Part shown: in pieces, positions 9,548 to 20,908 of the stretch
Layout of the letters: every line of letters starts with the position of its first letter
Numbering within the stretch: position 1 is the stretch's first letter
Notes under the pieces: model-generated
The model's database searches: none
What the model saw: only the letters and a program-made list of their open reading frames with translations
What the model was told of the DNA's origin: nothing
DNA from: Candidatus Mediterraneibacter stercoripullorum
Lineage (GTDB): Bacteria > Bacillota > Clostridia > Lachnospirales > Lachnospiraceae
Reading direction: 5' to 3'
Assembly: GCA_019115765.1 (NCBI GenBank)
Contig: DXCZ01000105.1
Location: 62,001-126,000, forward strand
Length of the DNA stretch: 64,000 nucleotides
Made by a program: the position numbers and the translations under genes

Positions 9548-11635
9548 TTACTCTGCTACGTCTCTCATGCTGAAGCTGAATCTTCCCATCTTGTCCTTGC
9601 CCAGGCATACTACCTTGACAACATCGCCGATGGCGAGCACATCCTCAACCTTATCGATCCGCTTCTTGGAGATCTTGGAGATATGCACCATACCTTCCTT
9701 GCCCGGAGCAAACTCGAGGAACGCTCCGAATTCTTTGATGCTTACTACCTTTCCTTCGAATACCTGTCCGGCCTCGAAATCAGTTACGATCGTGTGGATC
9801 AGTTTTGCAGCCTTGTCCATATTCTCCTGGTCTGTTCCACAGATTGATACGGAGCCGTCATCTTCAATATCAATCTTAACCCCGGTCTGCTCGATGATCG
9901 CATTGATGGTCTTTCCTCTCTGTCCGACCACATCGCCGATCTTCTGGGGATCGATCTGCATCTGGATGATCTTCGGAGCATACGGACCTACCTGCGGTCT
10001 CGGCTCTGCGATTGCCTTGTTCATTACCTCGTCGATAATATAAGTCCTTGCCTTCTTCGTTGCAGCAATAGCCTCCTCGATGATCGGTCTTGTCAGTCCG
10101 TGGATCTTGATATCCATCTGGATCGCTGTGATTCCCTTATGAGTACCTGCAACCTTGAAGTCCATGTCTCCGAAGAAATCCTCCAGCCCCTGGATATCCG
10201 TCAGGACAATATAGTCATCGTCTGTATCTCCAGTCACCAGACCTGCAGAGATACCGGCAACGGCAGACGTGATCGGCACACCTGCAGCCATCAGCGACAT
10301 ACTGGATGCACATACGCTTGCCTGGGAAGTGGAGCCGTTGGACTCAAATGTCTCGGACACGGTACGGATCGCATATGGGAATTCCGCCTCGCTGGGAAGT
10401 ACCGGGATCAATGCCCTCTCAGCCAGAGCTCCGTGACCGATCTCACGGCGTCCCGGACCTCTGGATGGCTTCGTCTCACCTACAGAGTAAGACGGGAAAT
10501 TATAGTGATGCATATATCTCTTGGATGTCTCAGCCTCATCCAGTCCATCCAGCCTCTGCGCCTCAGAAAGAGGAGCGAGAGTGGTGATATTGCAGATCTG
10601 TGTCTGTCCCCTTGTAAACATGGCAGAGCCATGTACTCTCGGGATCAGATCTACTTCCGCTGCCAGAGGACGGATCTGATCGATGGCACGTCCGTCGGGA
10701 CGCTTGTGGTCTTTCAGGATCATCTTCCTGACTGTCTTCTTCTGATACTGATATACAGCCTCGCCGAGACCAGCAAGCCATTCCTCATTGTCAGCGAAAG
10801 CTTCTTCCAGCTTTTCTGTGATCACGCGGATATTTTCTTCTCTTGTCTGCTTGTCATCAGTGAAGACTGCCTCTTCCATCTCTGCCGGGGGAACAATCTC
10901 TTTGATCGCGTCAAACAATTCCTCGGGAACAGAGAAATGTTCGTAATCATGCTTCGGCTTTCCGCACTCTGCCACAATGGTCTCGATAAATGCGATCACT
11001 TTCTGATTCAGCTCATGAGCGGCAAAAATTGCGTTGATCATCTGAGCCTCCGGCACTTCATTGGCACCAGCCTCGATCATGATGACCTTCTCCTTTGTAG
11101 AAGCCACTGTCAGAGCAAGATCGGACACCTCTCTCTGATCCGCTGTCGGATTAAATACAAATTCACCGTCCACAAGGCCTACCTGTGTAGTAGAGATGGG
11201 ACCATCGAAAGGAATATCTGAGATGCATGTCGCAATGGCTGCTCCCAGCATAGCTGTCAGTTCCGGACTGCAGTCCTGATCAACAGAAAGCACCAGATTC
11301 TCCAGTGTCACGTCATTCCTGTAATCCTTCGGGAAGAGAGGACGCATAGGACGGTCGATGACTCGGTCTGTCAGAATCGCGTTCTCTGAAGCCTTTCCCT
11401 CTCTCTTGTTAAATCCTCCGGGGATCTTGCCAACCGCATACATTCTCTCGTTGTACTCTACACTTAAAGGGAAGAAATCAATCCCTTCTCTCGGCTTCTC
11501 AGACGCTGTAGCCGTACAGAGTACTGTTGTGTCGCCGTAATGCATGAGCACTGCGCCGTTAGCCTGCTTGGCAACTCTGTCTACATCAACACGCAGCGTT
11601 CTGCCTGCCAGTTCCATTTCATATTTCTTATACAT
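9548..11635 (-). CDS. pnp: Polyribonucleotide nucleotidyltransferase
   Basis: Full-length PNPase with RNase PH repeats, KH and S1 domains; start MYKKYEMELAGR. Confidence 0.97.
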   Translation of the reverse strand: MYKKYEMELAGRTLRVDVDRVAKQANGAVLMHYGDTTVLCTATASEKPREGIDFFPLSVEYNERMYAVGKIPGGFNKREGKASENAILTDRVIDRPMRPLFPKDYRNDVTLENLVLSVDQDCSPELTAMLGAAIATCISDIPFDGPISTTQVGLVDGEFVFNPTADQREVSDLALTVASTKEKVIMIEAGANEVPEAQMINAIFAAHELNQKVIAFIETIVAECGKPKHDYEHFSVPEELFDAIKEIVPPAEMEEAVFTDDKQTREENIRVITEKLEEAFADNEEWLAGLGEAVYQYQKKTVRKMILKDHKRPDGRAIDQIRPLAAEVDLIPRVHGSAMFTRGQTQICNITTLAPLSEAQRLDGLDEAETSKRYMHHYNFPSYSVGETKPSRGPGRREIGHGALAERALIPVLPSEAEFPYAIRTVSETFESNGSTSQASVCASSMSLMAAGVPITSAVAGISAGLVTGDTDDDYIVLTDIQGLEDFFGDMDFKVAGTHKGITAIQMDIKIHGLTRPIIEEAIAATKKARTYIIDEVMNKAIAEPRPQVGPYAPKIIQMQIDPQKIGDVVGQRGKTINAIIEQTGVKIDIEDDGSVSICGTDQENMDKAAKLIHTIVTDFEAGQVFEGKVVSIKEFGAFLEFAPGKEGMVHISKISKKRIDKVEDVLAIGDVVKVVCLGKDKMGRFSFSMRDVAE

Positions 11636-11868
11636 GTTGTTCTCCTTTATATAATATATTTCATGTTGGCAGGCATCGCCGAAACTACTGAAAAACATAC
11701 CGCTATTTTCCCTTAAAATGCAGGATAAAACAGAAAGAACATCCGCTGAAGAAATACAGTATTAAAAATGATATGCTTTTCAGTGGTCTCGGGCACATAC
11801 ATCTGCCCACAATCTTTAATATTATAGCATATGGTACTGAGATAAGCAAACATTTTCATCATAAAGCA

Positions 11869-11903
11869 TAAAAGAAAAGCGGGACAGTTTTCTGCCCCGC
11901 CGG
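11869..11903 (-). terminator. Rho-independent terminator downstream of rpsO
   Basis: GCGGGGCAGAAAACTGTCCCGCTTTTCTTTT on reverse strand. Confidence 0.75.
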
Positions 11904-11913
11904 TAATACGATA

Positions 11914-12180
11914 TTATTTTCTCAGACCAAGTCTCTCGATCAGTGTACGATATCTCTCGATATCAACTTTCTTCAGGTATGCAAGAAGTCCTCTTCTCTG
12001 ACCTACCATCTTCAGAAGTCCTCTTCTGGAGTGATGATCCTTCGGATTCGTCTTAAAGTGCTCTGTCAGCTCGTTAATCCGTGCTGTCAGGATAGCAATC
12101 TGTACCTCCGGAGATCCTGTATCTCCTTCGCTTCTTCCATACTCTTTGATGATAGCCTGTTTCTTGTCTTTTGCGATCAT
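11914..12180 (-). CDS. rpsO: 30S ribosomal protein S15
   Basis: 88 aa, S15 sequence. Confidence 0.98.
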   Translation of the reverse strand: MIAKDKKQAIIKEYGRSEGDTGSPEVQIAILTARINELTEHFKTNPKDHHSRRGLLKMVGQRRGLLAYLKKVDIERYRTLIERLGLRK

Positions 12181-12317
12181 TTTTGTATCCTCCTTAAAAA
12201 ACTTTTATAAACCGCCGGATATTAAGTAAAGGTAGGAGTAAATCCTGTTACCGAACATCGGCTGATTTCATACTTGGACAGTATATCATACGGATTTCCT
12301 GATGTAAAGGGGAAATT

Positions 12318-13220
12318 TTACCGTTTTTCCCCGGATTCGAAATACATTTCCCCGAACCTCATATCCCGCATGACCTGTTCTTTCAGTTCTTCTACTGATC
12401 CGAATTTTGTCTCAGGGCGTTCGAACTCCAGGAACTGCGCAGTGATCTCCTGTCCGTAGGCATCGCCTTCATAGCCGTATACGAAGACCTCAAGAAGTCT
12501 TTTGTGCTCGTCCGTCACGGTCGGTTTGATCCCTGCATTTCCAATCCCGTCATACCATTTTCCGCCTATCTTTACTCTGCATGCGTAAACGCCGAAACGG
12601 GGCATGATCTTCCCGGGAGCCGGTTCAATATTCATCGTGGGGAATCCCAGCGTCCGGCCCAGACGCCTTCCATGCTCCACGATTCCGGTCATCTCATAAG
12701 GATATCCAAGGAGATTTCCCGCCAGTTTCACATCTCCCTGAGACAGTGCCTCCCTGACATAACTGCTGCTGATAACTCGGCCCTGATATCTCTTCTTCTC
12801 GATCACGTCCAGAGTATATCCGCACTGATCTGAAAATTTCCTGAGCATTGCGGCGTCCCCTCTCTTCTGGTAGCCAAAGGAGAAATCCGTACCTACAACA
12901 ATATGAGAGGCATGTAATGTATCTTTCAGGATCTTCTGTATGAATTCCTCCGCCTGCATTTCCCGGAGTTCATCTGTAAACGGATATTCCACAAGAAAAT
13001 CGATCTGTCCCTCCAGATGACGTCTGCGCTCATCTTTCGTCATCAGACAGTCTCTCTGCATATCAAACGCACACAGAACACTCTCACAGCCATTTGCGCC
13101 ATATTCTCTGATTTTGTCCACCAGCATCTGATGCCCGAGGTGTAGCCCGTCAAATTTTCCCAACGTTACTGCTGTGCTTTTTCCCCACTGATATGAGGAG
13201 ATTCCCTTAATGTAGCGCAT
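12318..13220 (-). CDS. ribF: Bifunctional riboflavin kinase/FAD synthetase
   Basis: GKFDGLHLGHQMLV and riboflavin kinase domain. Confidence 0.95.
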   Translation of the reverse strand: MRYIKGISSYQWGKSTAVTLGKFDGLHLGHQMLVDKIREYGANGCESVLCAFDMQRDCLMTKDERRRHLEGQIDFLVEYPFTDELREMQAEEFIQKILKDTLHASHIVVGTDFSFGYQKRGDAAMLRKFSDQCGYTLDVIEKKRYQGRVISSSYVREALSQGDVKLAGNLLGYPYEMTGIVEHGRRLGRTLGFPTMNIEPAPGKIMPRFGVYACRVKIGGKWYDGIGNAGIKPTVTDEHKRLLEVFVYGYEGDAYGQEITAQFLEFERPETKFGSVEELKEQVMRDMRFGEMYFESGEKR

Positions 13221-13223
13221 CTA

Positions 13224-14159
13224 TTATTCAGCCCTTTCTCCCTGTATCTTAAGTTCATCCAGATCCAGAAACATCTTTTCCAGGTGATAGCGTCCGTTTC
13301 CCCTGTACTGATATACACCTATGAAACGTCCTTTGCTGTCATACAGACGACACCGGCTGCCCGCCATTTTCCCCGGACTCTCCTGCAGGTTTTTCTCGAA
13401 AACCGGATTGCCGTTATAAGCCAGAGACGCATAACGGTCCGCGATCACTGCCCGGTCCAGATCGGCAAAGACAGCGTCCAGCGGGATCAGGATCTCATTC
13501 AGGCAGCCGCTGTTAACCTTCTCCTCCACTTCATCCAGACAGACACTGTCGCTGATGTCAAAGCAGCCGACACGTGTTCTCAGCAGTGTTTTCATACAGC
13601 CGCCCACCCCCAGCCTGTCACCGATATCCTGGCAGAGTGTCCGGATATAGGTTCCCTTTGAACAGCTTACTTCCATTGAGATCTCCGGAATATTTATATC
13701 GTTGATCTGTATATCATAAATCTTGACACGGCGGCTCTTCCGCTCTACTGTCTTTCCCTCCCGGGCAAGTTCATACAGCTTTCTTCCATTTATCTTCAAA
13801 GCCGAATACATAGGCGGGATCTGATCGTATTCTCCGACAAATTCCCTGATGCATTTCTCTGCTTCTTCCGGTGTCACATGTGATGCATTATGCTCTTCCA
13901 GTACCTTTCCGGAAATGTCCTGAGTATCTGTAGAGCGTCCGAGCAGAAGAACGGTCCGGTAGGTCTTGTCATGGTCGGTCAGCATGTCGCAGAGCCGGGT
14001 GGCCCTTCCCAGACAGACCGGCAGAACCCCTTCCGCATCCGGATCCAGCGTTCCGGTATGTCCGATCTTCTTCTGGCCTACGATCTTCCTCAGCCGGGCC
14101 ACCACATCATGGGAAGTATACCCTTTTTCCTTGTATATATTCAATATCCCGTTTATCAT
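13224..14159 (-). CDS. truB: tRNA pseudouridine(55) synthase
   Basis: GILNIYKEKGYTSHDVVARLR...HTGTLDPDAEGVLPVCLG. Confidence 0.96.
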   Translation of the reverse strand: MINGILNIYKEKGYTSHDVVARLRKIVGQKKIGHTGTLDPDAEGVLPVCLGRATRLCDMLTDHDKTYRTVLLLGRSTDTQDISGKVLEEHNASHVTPEEAEKCIREFVGEYDQIPPMYSALKINGRKLYELAREGKTVERKSRRVKIYDIQINDINIPEISMEVSCSKGTYIRTLCQDIGDRLGVGGCMKTLLRTRVGCFDISDSVCLDEVEEKVNSGCLNEILIPLDAVFADLDRAVIADRYASLAYNGNPVFEKNLQESPGKMAGSRCRLYDSKGRFIGVYQYRGNGRYHLEKMFLDLDELKIQGERAE

Positions 14160-14162
14160 GGG

Positions 14163-15158
14163 CTATGCTTCTTTCCCGGCTTCTTTTTTATCAAGCTGGC
14201 GTACCAGCTGTCCTGTAATATTATTGATCACATCGTGGCTGGACCCCTTCATGGTTACACCGGCTGCACGGGCATGGCCGCCTCCGCCGAAATATTTTGC
14301 CACCACACTTACATCCACATGTCCCTTGGACCGCAGGCTTACCTTGAACTGCTGAGGCGCTGTCTCGTGAAGGAACATGGCCACCTCAACGCCTTTTGTC
14401 TGTCTCAGCTGACTGACGATCCCCTCCAGGTCCGCCGGAACAGCCTGAAAGAATTCCATCTCCTTTTGTCTTACAACAGATACAATACACCTTTTGTCAA
14501 GAATGAGCATGCTCTCAAGGAGAGCTCTTCCCAGGATCTGATTCTGTATGTAAGTCTTCTCATAATAGGTCTTGTCAATGATTTCCGGTCCGTTGATTCC
14601 CCTGCGCATCAGATCAGCCGCTATCTCCATCGTCTCAGGGGATGTACAGGAATACTGAAATACTCCCGTGTCATGGGCAATTCCCATGTAAAGTGCCTCT
14701 GCCGTTCCTGTGCTGATCTTCTCTTTATCAAGAAGCGTGTATACAAGCTCAGAGGTGGAACTGGCATCAGGTACGATATAATTGGTATCAGCAAACGAAT
14801 CATTACTGATGTGATGATCGATACACAGCGTCTCCTTCGCACTCTCAAAAAGAGGTCTGGAGAAACCAAGTCTGTCTGCGTCTCCACAGTCCAGACAGAT
14901 AAACAGATCATAGGTCTTACCTTCCGGAATCTGCTGCTTTGCGTCTGCCGTCCCCTGGATCATGGTATAAGCATCCGGAATCGTTTCCAGATATGCGTCC
15001 ACGGTAAGGCCGGCATGATTTTCTCTCAGATAATTATACAGTCCCATACAGGAACCGATACAGTCCCCGTCAGGGCGGACATGACCGCCAAGCGCAATGC
15101 ACTGCTTTCCATTCAAAATATCTTCTAATACAATTTTCATTTTATTCATCAGCCTCAT
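14163..15158 (-). CDS. DHH/DHHA1 phosphoesterase (NrnA-like oligoribonuclease/pAp phosphatase)
   Basis: GHVRPDGDCIGS, DHHISN, GGGGHARAAG motifs. Confidence 0.9.
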   Translation of the reverse strand: MRLMNKMKIVLEDILNGKQCIALGGHVRPDGDCIGSCMGLYNYLRENHAGLTVDAYLETIPDAYTMIQGTADAKQQIPEGKTYDLFICLDCGDADRLGFSRPLFESAKETLCIDHHISNDSFADTNYIVPDASSTSELVYTLLDKEKISTGTAEALYMGIAHDTGVFQYSCTSPETMEIAADLMRRGINGPEIIDKTYYEKTYIQNQILGRALLESMLILDKRCIVSVVRQKEMEFFQAVPADLEGIVSQLRQTKGVEVAMFLHETAPQQFKVSLRSKGHVDVSVVAKYFGGGGHARAAGVTMKGSSHDVINNITGQLVRQLDKKEAGKEA

Positions 15159-15516
15159 CTTTCAAATCTCTGGTCACTTCATCAATCTTTCTGCTGATAT
15201 TTACGCCATATTCAATGGACTGGTCCACAATAAAGCGGATTTCGGGTGTATTTCTCAGGTTTACTCTGTGGGCCAGTTCCCGGCGGATATAACCTTCCGC
15301 GCTCTGCAGCCCCCTGATCGTGTCCTTCTGAGCCTTTTCATCTCCCAGGACACTGATATAAGCCTTACATGTTTTCAGGTCCGGAGCCACTTCGACAGCT
15401 ACTACGGAAGTCATGGGCGCTACACGGGGATCCTTGATCCCATCCCGGAGGATGTTGCACAGTTCCCTCTGAACTTCAGCGTTAACCCTTGTATTCTTGA
15501 TACTGTTCTTTCTCAT
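15142..15516 (-). CDS. rbfA: 30S ribosome-binding factor A
   Basis: RbfA-like; start MRKNSIKNTRVNAEV. Confidence 0.92.
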   Translation of the reverse strand: MRKNSIKNTRVNAEVQRELCNILRDGIKDPRVAPMTSVVAVEVAPDLKTCKAYISVLGDEKAQKDTIRGLQSAEGYIRRELAHRVNLRNTPEIRFIVDQSIEYGVNISRKIDEVTRDLKDEADE

Positions 15517-15598
15517 AACTGCTCCTTCTTTACCGCCGTCTTTTCCGAGGGCTCTGCAATACTGTGACATGCAGGGTCCTCGTTCATTCCGGCATGTT

Positions 15599-18472
15599 TT
15601 ATTTTCTTTCGACCTCGACCATCTTATAGGCCTCTACCTGGTCGCCTTCTTTTACATCATTATAGTTCTGGAATACAAATCCACATTCATATCCCGCTCT
15701 TACTTCTTTTACATCGTCCTTGAATCTCTTCAGAGATGCAAGAGGACCGTCAAACATAACGATACCGTCACGGATCAGACGGGTTGAGCAGTTTCTCTCA
15801 AATATACCGTCCTGTACGTACGCACCTGCGATCGTACCCACGCCGGAAGCCTTGAATGTCTGGCGTACTTCTGCATGACCCAGGATCTGCTCTTCAAATA
15901 CCGGATCAAGCATTCCTTTCATAGCAGCCTCTACATCTTCGATTGCATTGTAAATAACTCTGTAAAGTCTCAGATCCACGCCTTCCCGCTCTGCAATATC
16001 TTTTGCAGTTGCATCCGGACGCACGTTAAATCCGATGATGATCGCATTGGACGCGGATGCCAGGATCACGTCAGATTCATTGATCGCGCCAACGCCGCCA
16101 TGGATGATCTTGACCACTACTTCATCATTGCTCAGCTTGAGCAGACTCTGCTTAATAGCTTCTACCGAGCCCTGTACATCTGCCTTGACGACGATATTGA
16201 GTTCCTTGAGGTTTCCTTCCTGGATCTGATTGAACAGGTCATCAAGAGACATCTTGGACTTCGTCTCTTCCAGCAGCTTCACTTTGTTCTGTGCGATAAA
16301 TGTCTCGGCAAAGTGTCTTGCCTCTTTTTCATTCTCACATCCGACAAAGACTTCACCTGCATTTGGCACATCGTTCAGTCCGAGGATCTCTACCGGCTGT
16401 GAGGGGCCTGCTTCTTTTACTCTTCTTCCCCGGTCATCCATCATGGCTCTTACACGTCCGTGTGCGCTTCCCGCCGCAATGGCATCTCCCACATGCAGCG
16501 TTCCCTTCTGTACCAGTACAGTAGCCACGGAACCTTTTCCTTTATCAAGCTGAGCCTCGATCACAAGACCACGAGCCGCACGATTCGGATTAGCCTTCAG
16601 TTCCATCACCTCTGCTGTCAGAAGGATCATTTCCAGCAGTTCCGGAATTCCCTCTTTCGTGTGAGCGGACACCGGAACGAATACTGTGCTTCCGCCCCAG
16701 TCTTCCGGAATCAGTTCATACTCGGTCAGTTCCTGTTTTACCCGCTCTACGTTGGCGCCCGGCTTATCGATCTTGTTAATGGCAACAATGATCTCAACGC
16801 CTGCCGCCTTCGCGTGATTGATCGCCTCAACCGTCTGGGGCATAACACCATCGTCTGCCGCTACTACAAGGATCGCGATATCCGTGGAATTCGCACCTCT
16901 CATACGCATTGCGGTAAATGCTTCGTGTCCCGGCGTATCAAGGAATGTAATCTTCTCGCCGTTAGCCTCTACTACATATGCGCCGATATGCTGGGTGATT
17001 CCGCCGGCCTCACGGTCGGTCACATTAGAGTGTCTGATCGCGTCAAGAAGAGAGGTCTTACCATGGTCAACATGACCCATTACGCAGACAACCGGGGGAC
17101 GCTTCACCATCAGGCTTTCGTCTTCCTCATCCTCTTTCAGAAGCTCTTCAATCACGTCTACGACTTCCTCTTTCTCACAGAGAACGTCAAACTCCATTGC
17201 GATCTCTTCGGCTGTATCATAGTCGATCTCCTGGTTCACAGTCACGATCTTGCCCTGAAGGAAAAGCTTCTTCACAATCACAGACGGAACCACTTTCATC
17301 TTGTCAGCCAGTTCCTTGATCGTAAGAACCTCAGGAATCACAATCTGTTTGATCTGCTCCTCTTTCTTCTCCTGCTTCGGCTGAGGTTTCTTCACTTCTA
17401 CAGCAGGTTTCTGCTTCTTGCCCTTCTTCGCAGCTTTTCCCTCGAAAGCCTCGTCTCTATATTCTTTCTTCTTATTATCTCTCTCTTTATCTTTCGCCTT
17501 GTTTCTCTGGCTCTTCTGCTGTTCCATTACAGTGGATCCAAGAGACTCTCTGTCATCCCTGCGGGAATCCTGACGGCGGTCGCCTCTCTGTCCGCCCGGT
17601 CTCTGATCCCGTCCGCCGAAGCGCTGATCGCGGTCACGTCCGCCTCTCTCGCCTCTTTCTCCTCTGTTATCAGAACGGGACGGTCTGCCTTCACCGGAAC
17701 GGTTCTCCCCAAAGGAACGTCCTCCCTGGCGCTCACGATCCGGACGTGCCGGACGGCCTTCTCTGCCTTCTCCTGAAGGACGGCTGCCTCTCTCCGCTCT
17801 TGCGGGACGGCCTTCCCCGCCGTTTCTTCTCTCTCCGGACGGTCTGCCGCTCTGTGCATTCCGGTCAGAGCGGGTCTGTCTTCCTTCTGCAGGACGGTTT
17901 TCTCCGGTTCCCTTCTCCTGACGTGGAGAGCGGCTCTCTCCGCCGTTTCTCTCCGGATAAGCCGGACGGTTTTCCGTCTGGCGTGCTTCTCCGGCTGCTC
18001 TTTCCGGACGCACCGGACGGTTTTCAGAAGCACTTTTCTCCGCACGTACCGGACGGCTTTCGCCAGCCACTCGCTCCGCACGTGCCGGACGGCCTTCGCC
18101 GGACGGTCTCTCCGGGCGGGATGATTTTCCTTCCGCCGGGCGGGCGCTGCCGGCTCTGGCAGGCTTTTGTCCCTGACGGCTGCCCTGGATCCGGCTGCTG
18201 TTTCTGGAATTCTGGGGACGGATCACAAAGGCAAGGTTTTTCTTCTTCGGCGCCGCACCTTCTTTTCCATCCTGCTTTTCCTCTGTATTCTTTCCGGCAG
18301 CATCTGCATTCTTCCCGGATCCGTACTGTCTGCGGATCTCATCTGCAACACTATCCTCTATCATACCTGTACTGTTTTTGACATCAGCATCCTTTTTCTG
18401 CACAATGTCAAGAAGTTCTTTATTGTCCATGCCAAGCTCTTTCGCGAGCTCCTGCACCCTCACTTTCGTCAT
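15599..18472 (-). CDS. infB: Translation initiation factor IF-2
   Basis: [23 protein letters not shown]-domain; long low-complexity N-terminus. Confidence 0.97.
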   Translation of the reverse strand: MTKVRVQELAKELGMDNKELLDIVQKKDADVKNSTGMIEDSVADEIRRQYGSGKNADAAGKNTEEKQDGKEGAAPKKKNLAFVIRPQNSRNSSRIQGSRQGQKPARAGSARPAEGKSSRPERPSGEGRPARAERVAGESRPVRAEKSASENRPVRPERAAGEARQTENRPAYPERNGGESRSPRQEKGTGENRPAEGRQTRSDRNAQSGRPSGERRNGGEGRPARAERGSRPSGEGREGRPARPDRERQGGRSFGENRSGEGRPSRSDNRGERGERGGRDRDQRFGGRDQRPGGQRGDRRQDSRRDDRESLGSTVMEQQKSQRNKAKDKERDNKKKEYRDEAFEGKAAKKGKKQKPAVEVKKPQPKQEKKEEQIKQIVIPEVLTIKELADKMKVVPSVIVKKLFLQGKIVTVNQEIDYDTAEEIAMEFDVLCEKEEVVDVIEELLKEDEEDESLMVKRPPVVCVMGHVDHGKTSLLDAIRHSNVTDREAGGITQHIGAYVVEANGEKITFLDTPGHEAFTAMRMRGANSTDIAILVVAADDGVMPQTVEAINHAKAAGVEIIVAINKIDKPGANVERVKQELTEYELIPEDWGGSTVFVPVSAHTKEGIPELLEMILLTAEVMELKANPNRAARGLVIEAQLDKGKGSVATVLVQKGTLHVGDAIAAGSAHGRVRAMMDDRGRRVKEAGPSQPVEILGLNDVPNAGEVFVGCENEKEARHFAETFIAQNKVKLLEETKSKMSLDDLFNQIQEGNLKELNIVVKADVQGSVEAIKQSLLKLSNDEVVVKIIHGGVGAINESDVILASASNAIIIGFNVRPDATAKDIAEREGVDLRLYRVIYNAIEDVEAAMKGMLDPVFEEQILGHAEVRQTFKASGVGTIAGAYVQDGIFERNCSTRLIRDGIVMFDGPLASLKRFKDDVKEVRAGYECGFVFQNYNDVKEGDQVEAYKMVEVERK

Positions 18473-18494
18473 ATCAACTACCTCCTTTATGCAA

Positions 18495-18800
18495 TCAACG
18501 TTTCATTTCTCTCTGAATTCCTTCTGCAAATCCTTCGTCCAATATCGCCAGAGATGCACGGAATTCCTTTCCCATTGCATGCCCTAAGGTATCTTTATCT
18601 CCGTAAAAGCAAATTGGAACCTGGTAAAATTTACACATATCCCGAAACTTTTTCTTTGTATTTTCTGATGCGTCCGAAGCGACGATCACAAGCTTCGCCC
18701 TGCCGGACTTCGTCTCGCTCTCTGTCATCGCCTCTCCGCTGGCGCATCTTCCTGCTTTTGTCGCAAGCCCGATCAGAGATAAGACTTTATCATGTTTCAA
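18495..18800 (-). CDS. L7Ae-family ribosomal protein (YlxQ-like), TTG start likely
   Basis: [22 protein letters not shown]; nusA-infB operon position. Confidence 0.8.
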   Translation of the reverse strand: MKHDKVLSLIGLATKAGRCASGEAMTESETKSGRAKLVIVASDASENTKKKFRDMCKFYQVPICFYGDKDTLGHAMGKEFRASLAILDEGFAEGIQREMKR

Positions 18801-19074
18801 TTCCGTCCATCTCCTTTTCCAGCTTTTCATATACCTCCGGAGGTATTGCCTGTTTAAAAGATCTCTCAAGTCCTTTATTTTTCACAGCCATCCGGAAACA
18901 TTCTGTGGAGCGGCACAGATAAGCGCCGCGTCCGTTTTTCTTTCCGGTGGCATCCACAACAAATTCATTTTCTTCCGTTCTCAGTATACGCATCAGCTCT
19001 TTTTTCGGTTTCATTTCGCCGCACCCCACGCATTTCCGCATGGGGATCTTCTTCTTTACCGCCAAATATTTCAC
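18790..19074 (-). CDS. ylxR: YlxR family protein (RNase P modulator RnpM family)
   Basis: RKCVGCGEMKPKKELMRI...DATGKKNGRGAYLCRS. Confidence 0.93.
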   Translation of the reverse strand: MKYLAVKKKIPMRKCVGCGEMKPKKELMRILRTEENEFVVDATGKKNGRGAYLCRSTECFRMAVKNKGLERSFKQAIPPEVYEKLEKEMDGIET

Positions 19075-19086
19075 TCCTTCAGCTGT

Positions 19087-20370
19087 TTACTCTTTATCCG
19101 TCTCAATGAATTCTATCTCTTCAGCGTCATCCTGCGCCGGATCCTCTCCGGCCTCTCCATCCGTGTAGGAATCTTCTCCGTATGCGCCGTTGTCATAAGC
19201 ATCGTCTTCGTATGTCTCATTGTCGTAAGCGTCGTCGTATCCTTCCTCGTCATAGGACTCATCAAAGTCGCCTGTATAGCCTTCCTCCTCAGTCAGCCCC
19301 ATCTGCTCCATATAATTCTCCGGAAGATCGCCGGACTCAATGGCCTGTGTTTCGCTCTTGATGTCAATCTTGTAACCTGTAAGACGGGCTGCAAGTCTTG
19401 CGTTCTGTCCTTCCTTTCCAATGGCAAGGGAGAGCTGGTAATCCGGCACGATCACATTAGCGATCTTCTCCTCCGGATCAGCCATAACAGAGATCACCTT
19501 CGCCGGGCTGAGGGCGTTCTCGATCAGGAGCGCCGGGTTCTCATCCCAGTTGATGATATCAATCTTCTCTCCGCGAAGCTCATTGACTACCGCATTGACT
19601 CTTGCTCCATTCATTCCCACACATGCTCCTACCGGATCCACGTTGGGATCATTGGACCAGACAGCCATCTTCGTTCTGGAACCTGCCTCGCGGGCAATGC
19701 TCTTGATCTCTACCGTGCCATCCCTGACTTCTGCCACTTCCGCCTCAAACAGACGCTTTACAAGCTCCGGATGGGTACGTGACACAAGGATCTTCGGTCC
19801 CTTCGGAGTATTCTTCACTTCCACAACGTACAGTTTGATTCGCTCCGTCGGTTTGAACACTTCACCTTTTACCTGCTCGTTTTCAGTCAGCATCGCATCT
19901 GCCCTGCCCAGGTTGATGCTGATATTCTTGCCTACATAACGCTGTACGATACCTGTGACAATGTCCTTTTCCTTCTCAAAGTACTGATCGAAGACTACTT
20001 TTCTCTCTTCTTCTCTTATCTTCTGCAGAATCAGGTTCTTCGCATTCTGGGTCGCGATACGCCCGAACTCCTTGGAATGTACCGGCACCTGTGCGATATC
20101 TCCCAGATGAAGAGAAGAGTCCAGTTTTTCAGCATCTTCCAGACTGATCTCCAGAGCCGGATCCATCACTTCCTCGACAACTTCCTTCTCTGCGTAGACG
20201 GCATAATCGCATGTCTCGCGGTCCATGATCACCTTGATATTCTCTGCAGTACCGAAATGGTTCTTACATGCGCTGAGAAGAGAATTTTCAATGGCATCCA
20301 TCATGACATCCTTGCTTATATTCTTTTCTTTTTCAAGAATGGTCAGCGCTTCCATTAATTCTGTATTCAT
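19087..20370 (-). CDS. nusA: Transcription termination/antitermination factor NusA with acidic C-terminal tail
   Basis: NusA N-terminal, S1 and KH domains; Asp/Glu/Tyr-rich tail. Confidence 0.97.
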   Translation of the reverse strand: MNTELMEALTILEKEKNISKDVMMDAIENSLLSACKNHFGTAENIKVIMDRETCDYAVYAEKEVVEEVMDPALEISLEDAEKLDSSLHLGDIAQVPVHSKEFGRIATQNAKNLILQKIREEERKVVFDQYFEKEKDIVTGIVQRYVGKNISINLGRADAMLTENEQVKGEVFKPTERIKLYVVEVKNTPKGPKILVSRTHPELVKRLFEAEVAEVRDGTVEIKSIAREAGSRTKMAVWSNDPNVDPVGACVGMNGARVNAVVNELRGEKIDIINWDENPALLIENALSPAKVISVMADPEEKIANVIVPDYQLSLAIGKEGQNARLAARLTGYKIDIKSETQAIESGDLPENYMEQMGLTEEEGYTGDFDESYDEEGYDDAYDNETYEDDAYDNGAYGEDSYTDGEAGEDPAQDDAEEIEFIETDKE

Positions 20371-20440
20371 TATTATTTCCTCCTAAATAAAATATAAATC
20401 GTGATTCTTCTTTTCGAAAATCGCAGCAGCTCAGCTATTT

Positions 20441-20908
20441 CTAAAAATCAAGAGCCAGACGGATCAGGGCGATATCTTCCAGACTAAAGGTCTGCTTCTC
20501 CCCATCCTCATACGCGATCGTCACCGAAGTGCCGTCGTAGCTGTCCAGGATACCGGTAAATTCCTTCTGTCTGTCAATGGCACGGTATGTCCGAATCTCT
20601 ACTTCTTCTCCCATGCTCCGTCTGAAGTCTTTCTCCTTCTTCAGAGGCCTGCCAAGTCCGGGCGAACTCACTTCGAATACATAGGAATCTTCAATATAGT
20701 CTTTCTCATCAAGAATATCTGAGAACCGTCTGCTGACCGCCTCGCAGTCGTCTACAGTGATCCCGCCGGGTTTATCAATATAAGCCCGCAGATACCAGGT
20801 GCCGCCTTCTTTTACATATTCCACATCTACAAGCTCGAAACCGTACTCTGTTACGATCGGCTCAAGAAGCTCTTCCGTTTTCTTTTCATATTCTTCTCTT
20901 CTGGACAC
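20441..20908 (-). CDS. rimP: Ribosome maturation factor RimP
   Basis: GFELVDVEYVKEGGTWYLRAYIDKPGGITVDDC. Confidence 0.95.
   Translation of the reverse strand: MSRREEYEKKTEELLEPIVTEYGFELVDVEYVKEGGTWYLRAYIDKPGGITVDDCEAVSRRFSDILDEKDYIEDSYVFEVSSPGLGRPLKKEKDFRRSMGEEVEIRTYRAIDRQKEFTGILDSYDGTSVTIAYEDGEKQTFSLEDIALIRLALDF

Noticed and set aside
10100-11221. 373-aa forward ORF
   Set aside because: Antisense to pnp.
13890-15128. 412-aa forward ORF
   Set aside because: Antisense to truB and the DHH phosphoesterase; no recognisable domain.
16460-17776. 438-aa forward ORF
   Set aside because: Antisense to infB; no domain, low-complexity parts come from the infB repeats.
17527-18081. 184-aa Arg-rich ORF inside infB on the same strand
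   Set aside because: Frame-shifted reading of the repetitive IF-2 N-terminal region; no RBS or conserved motif seen.
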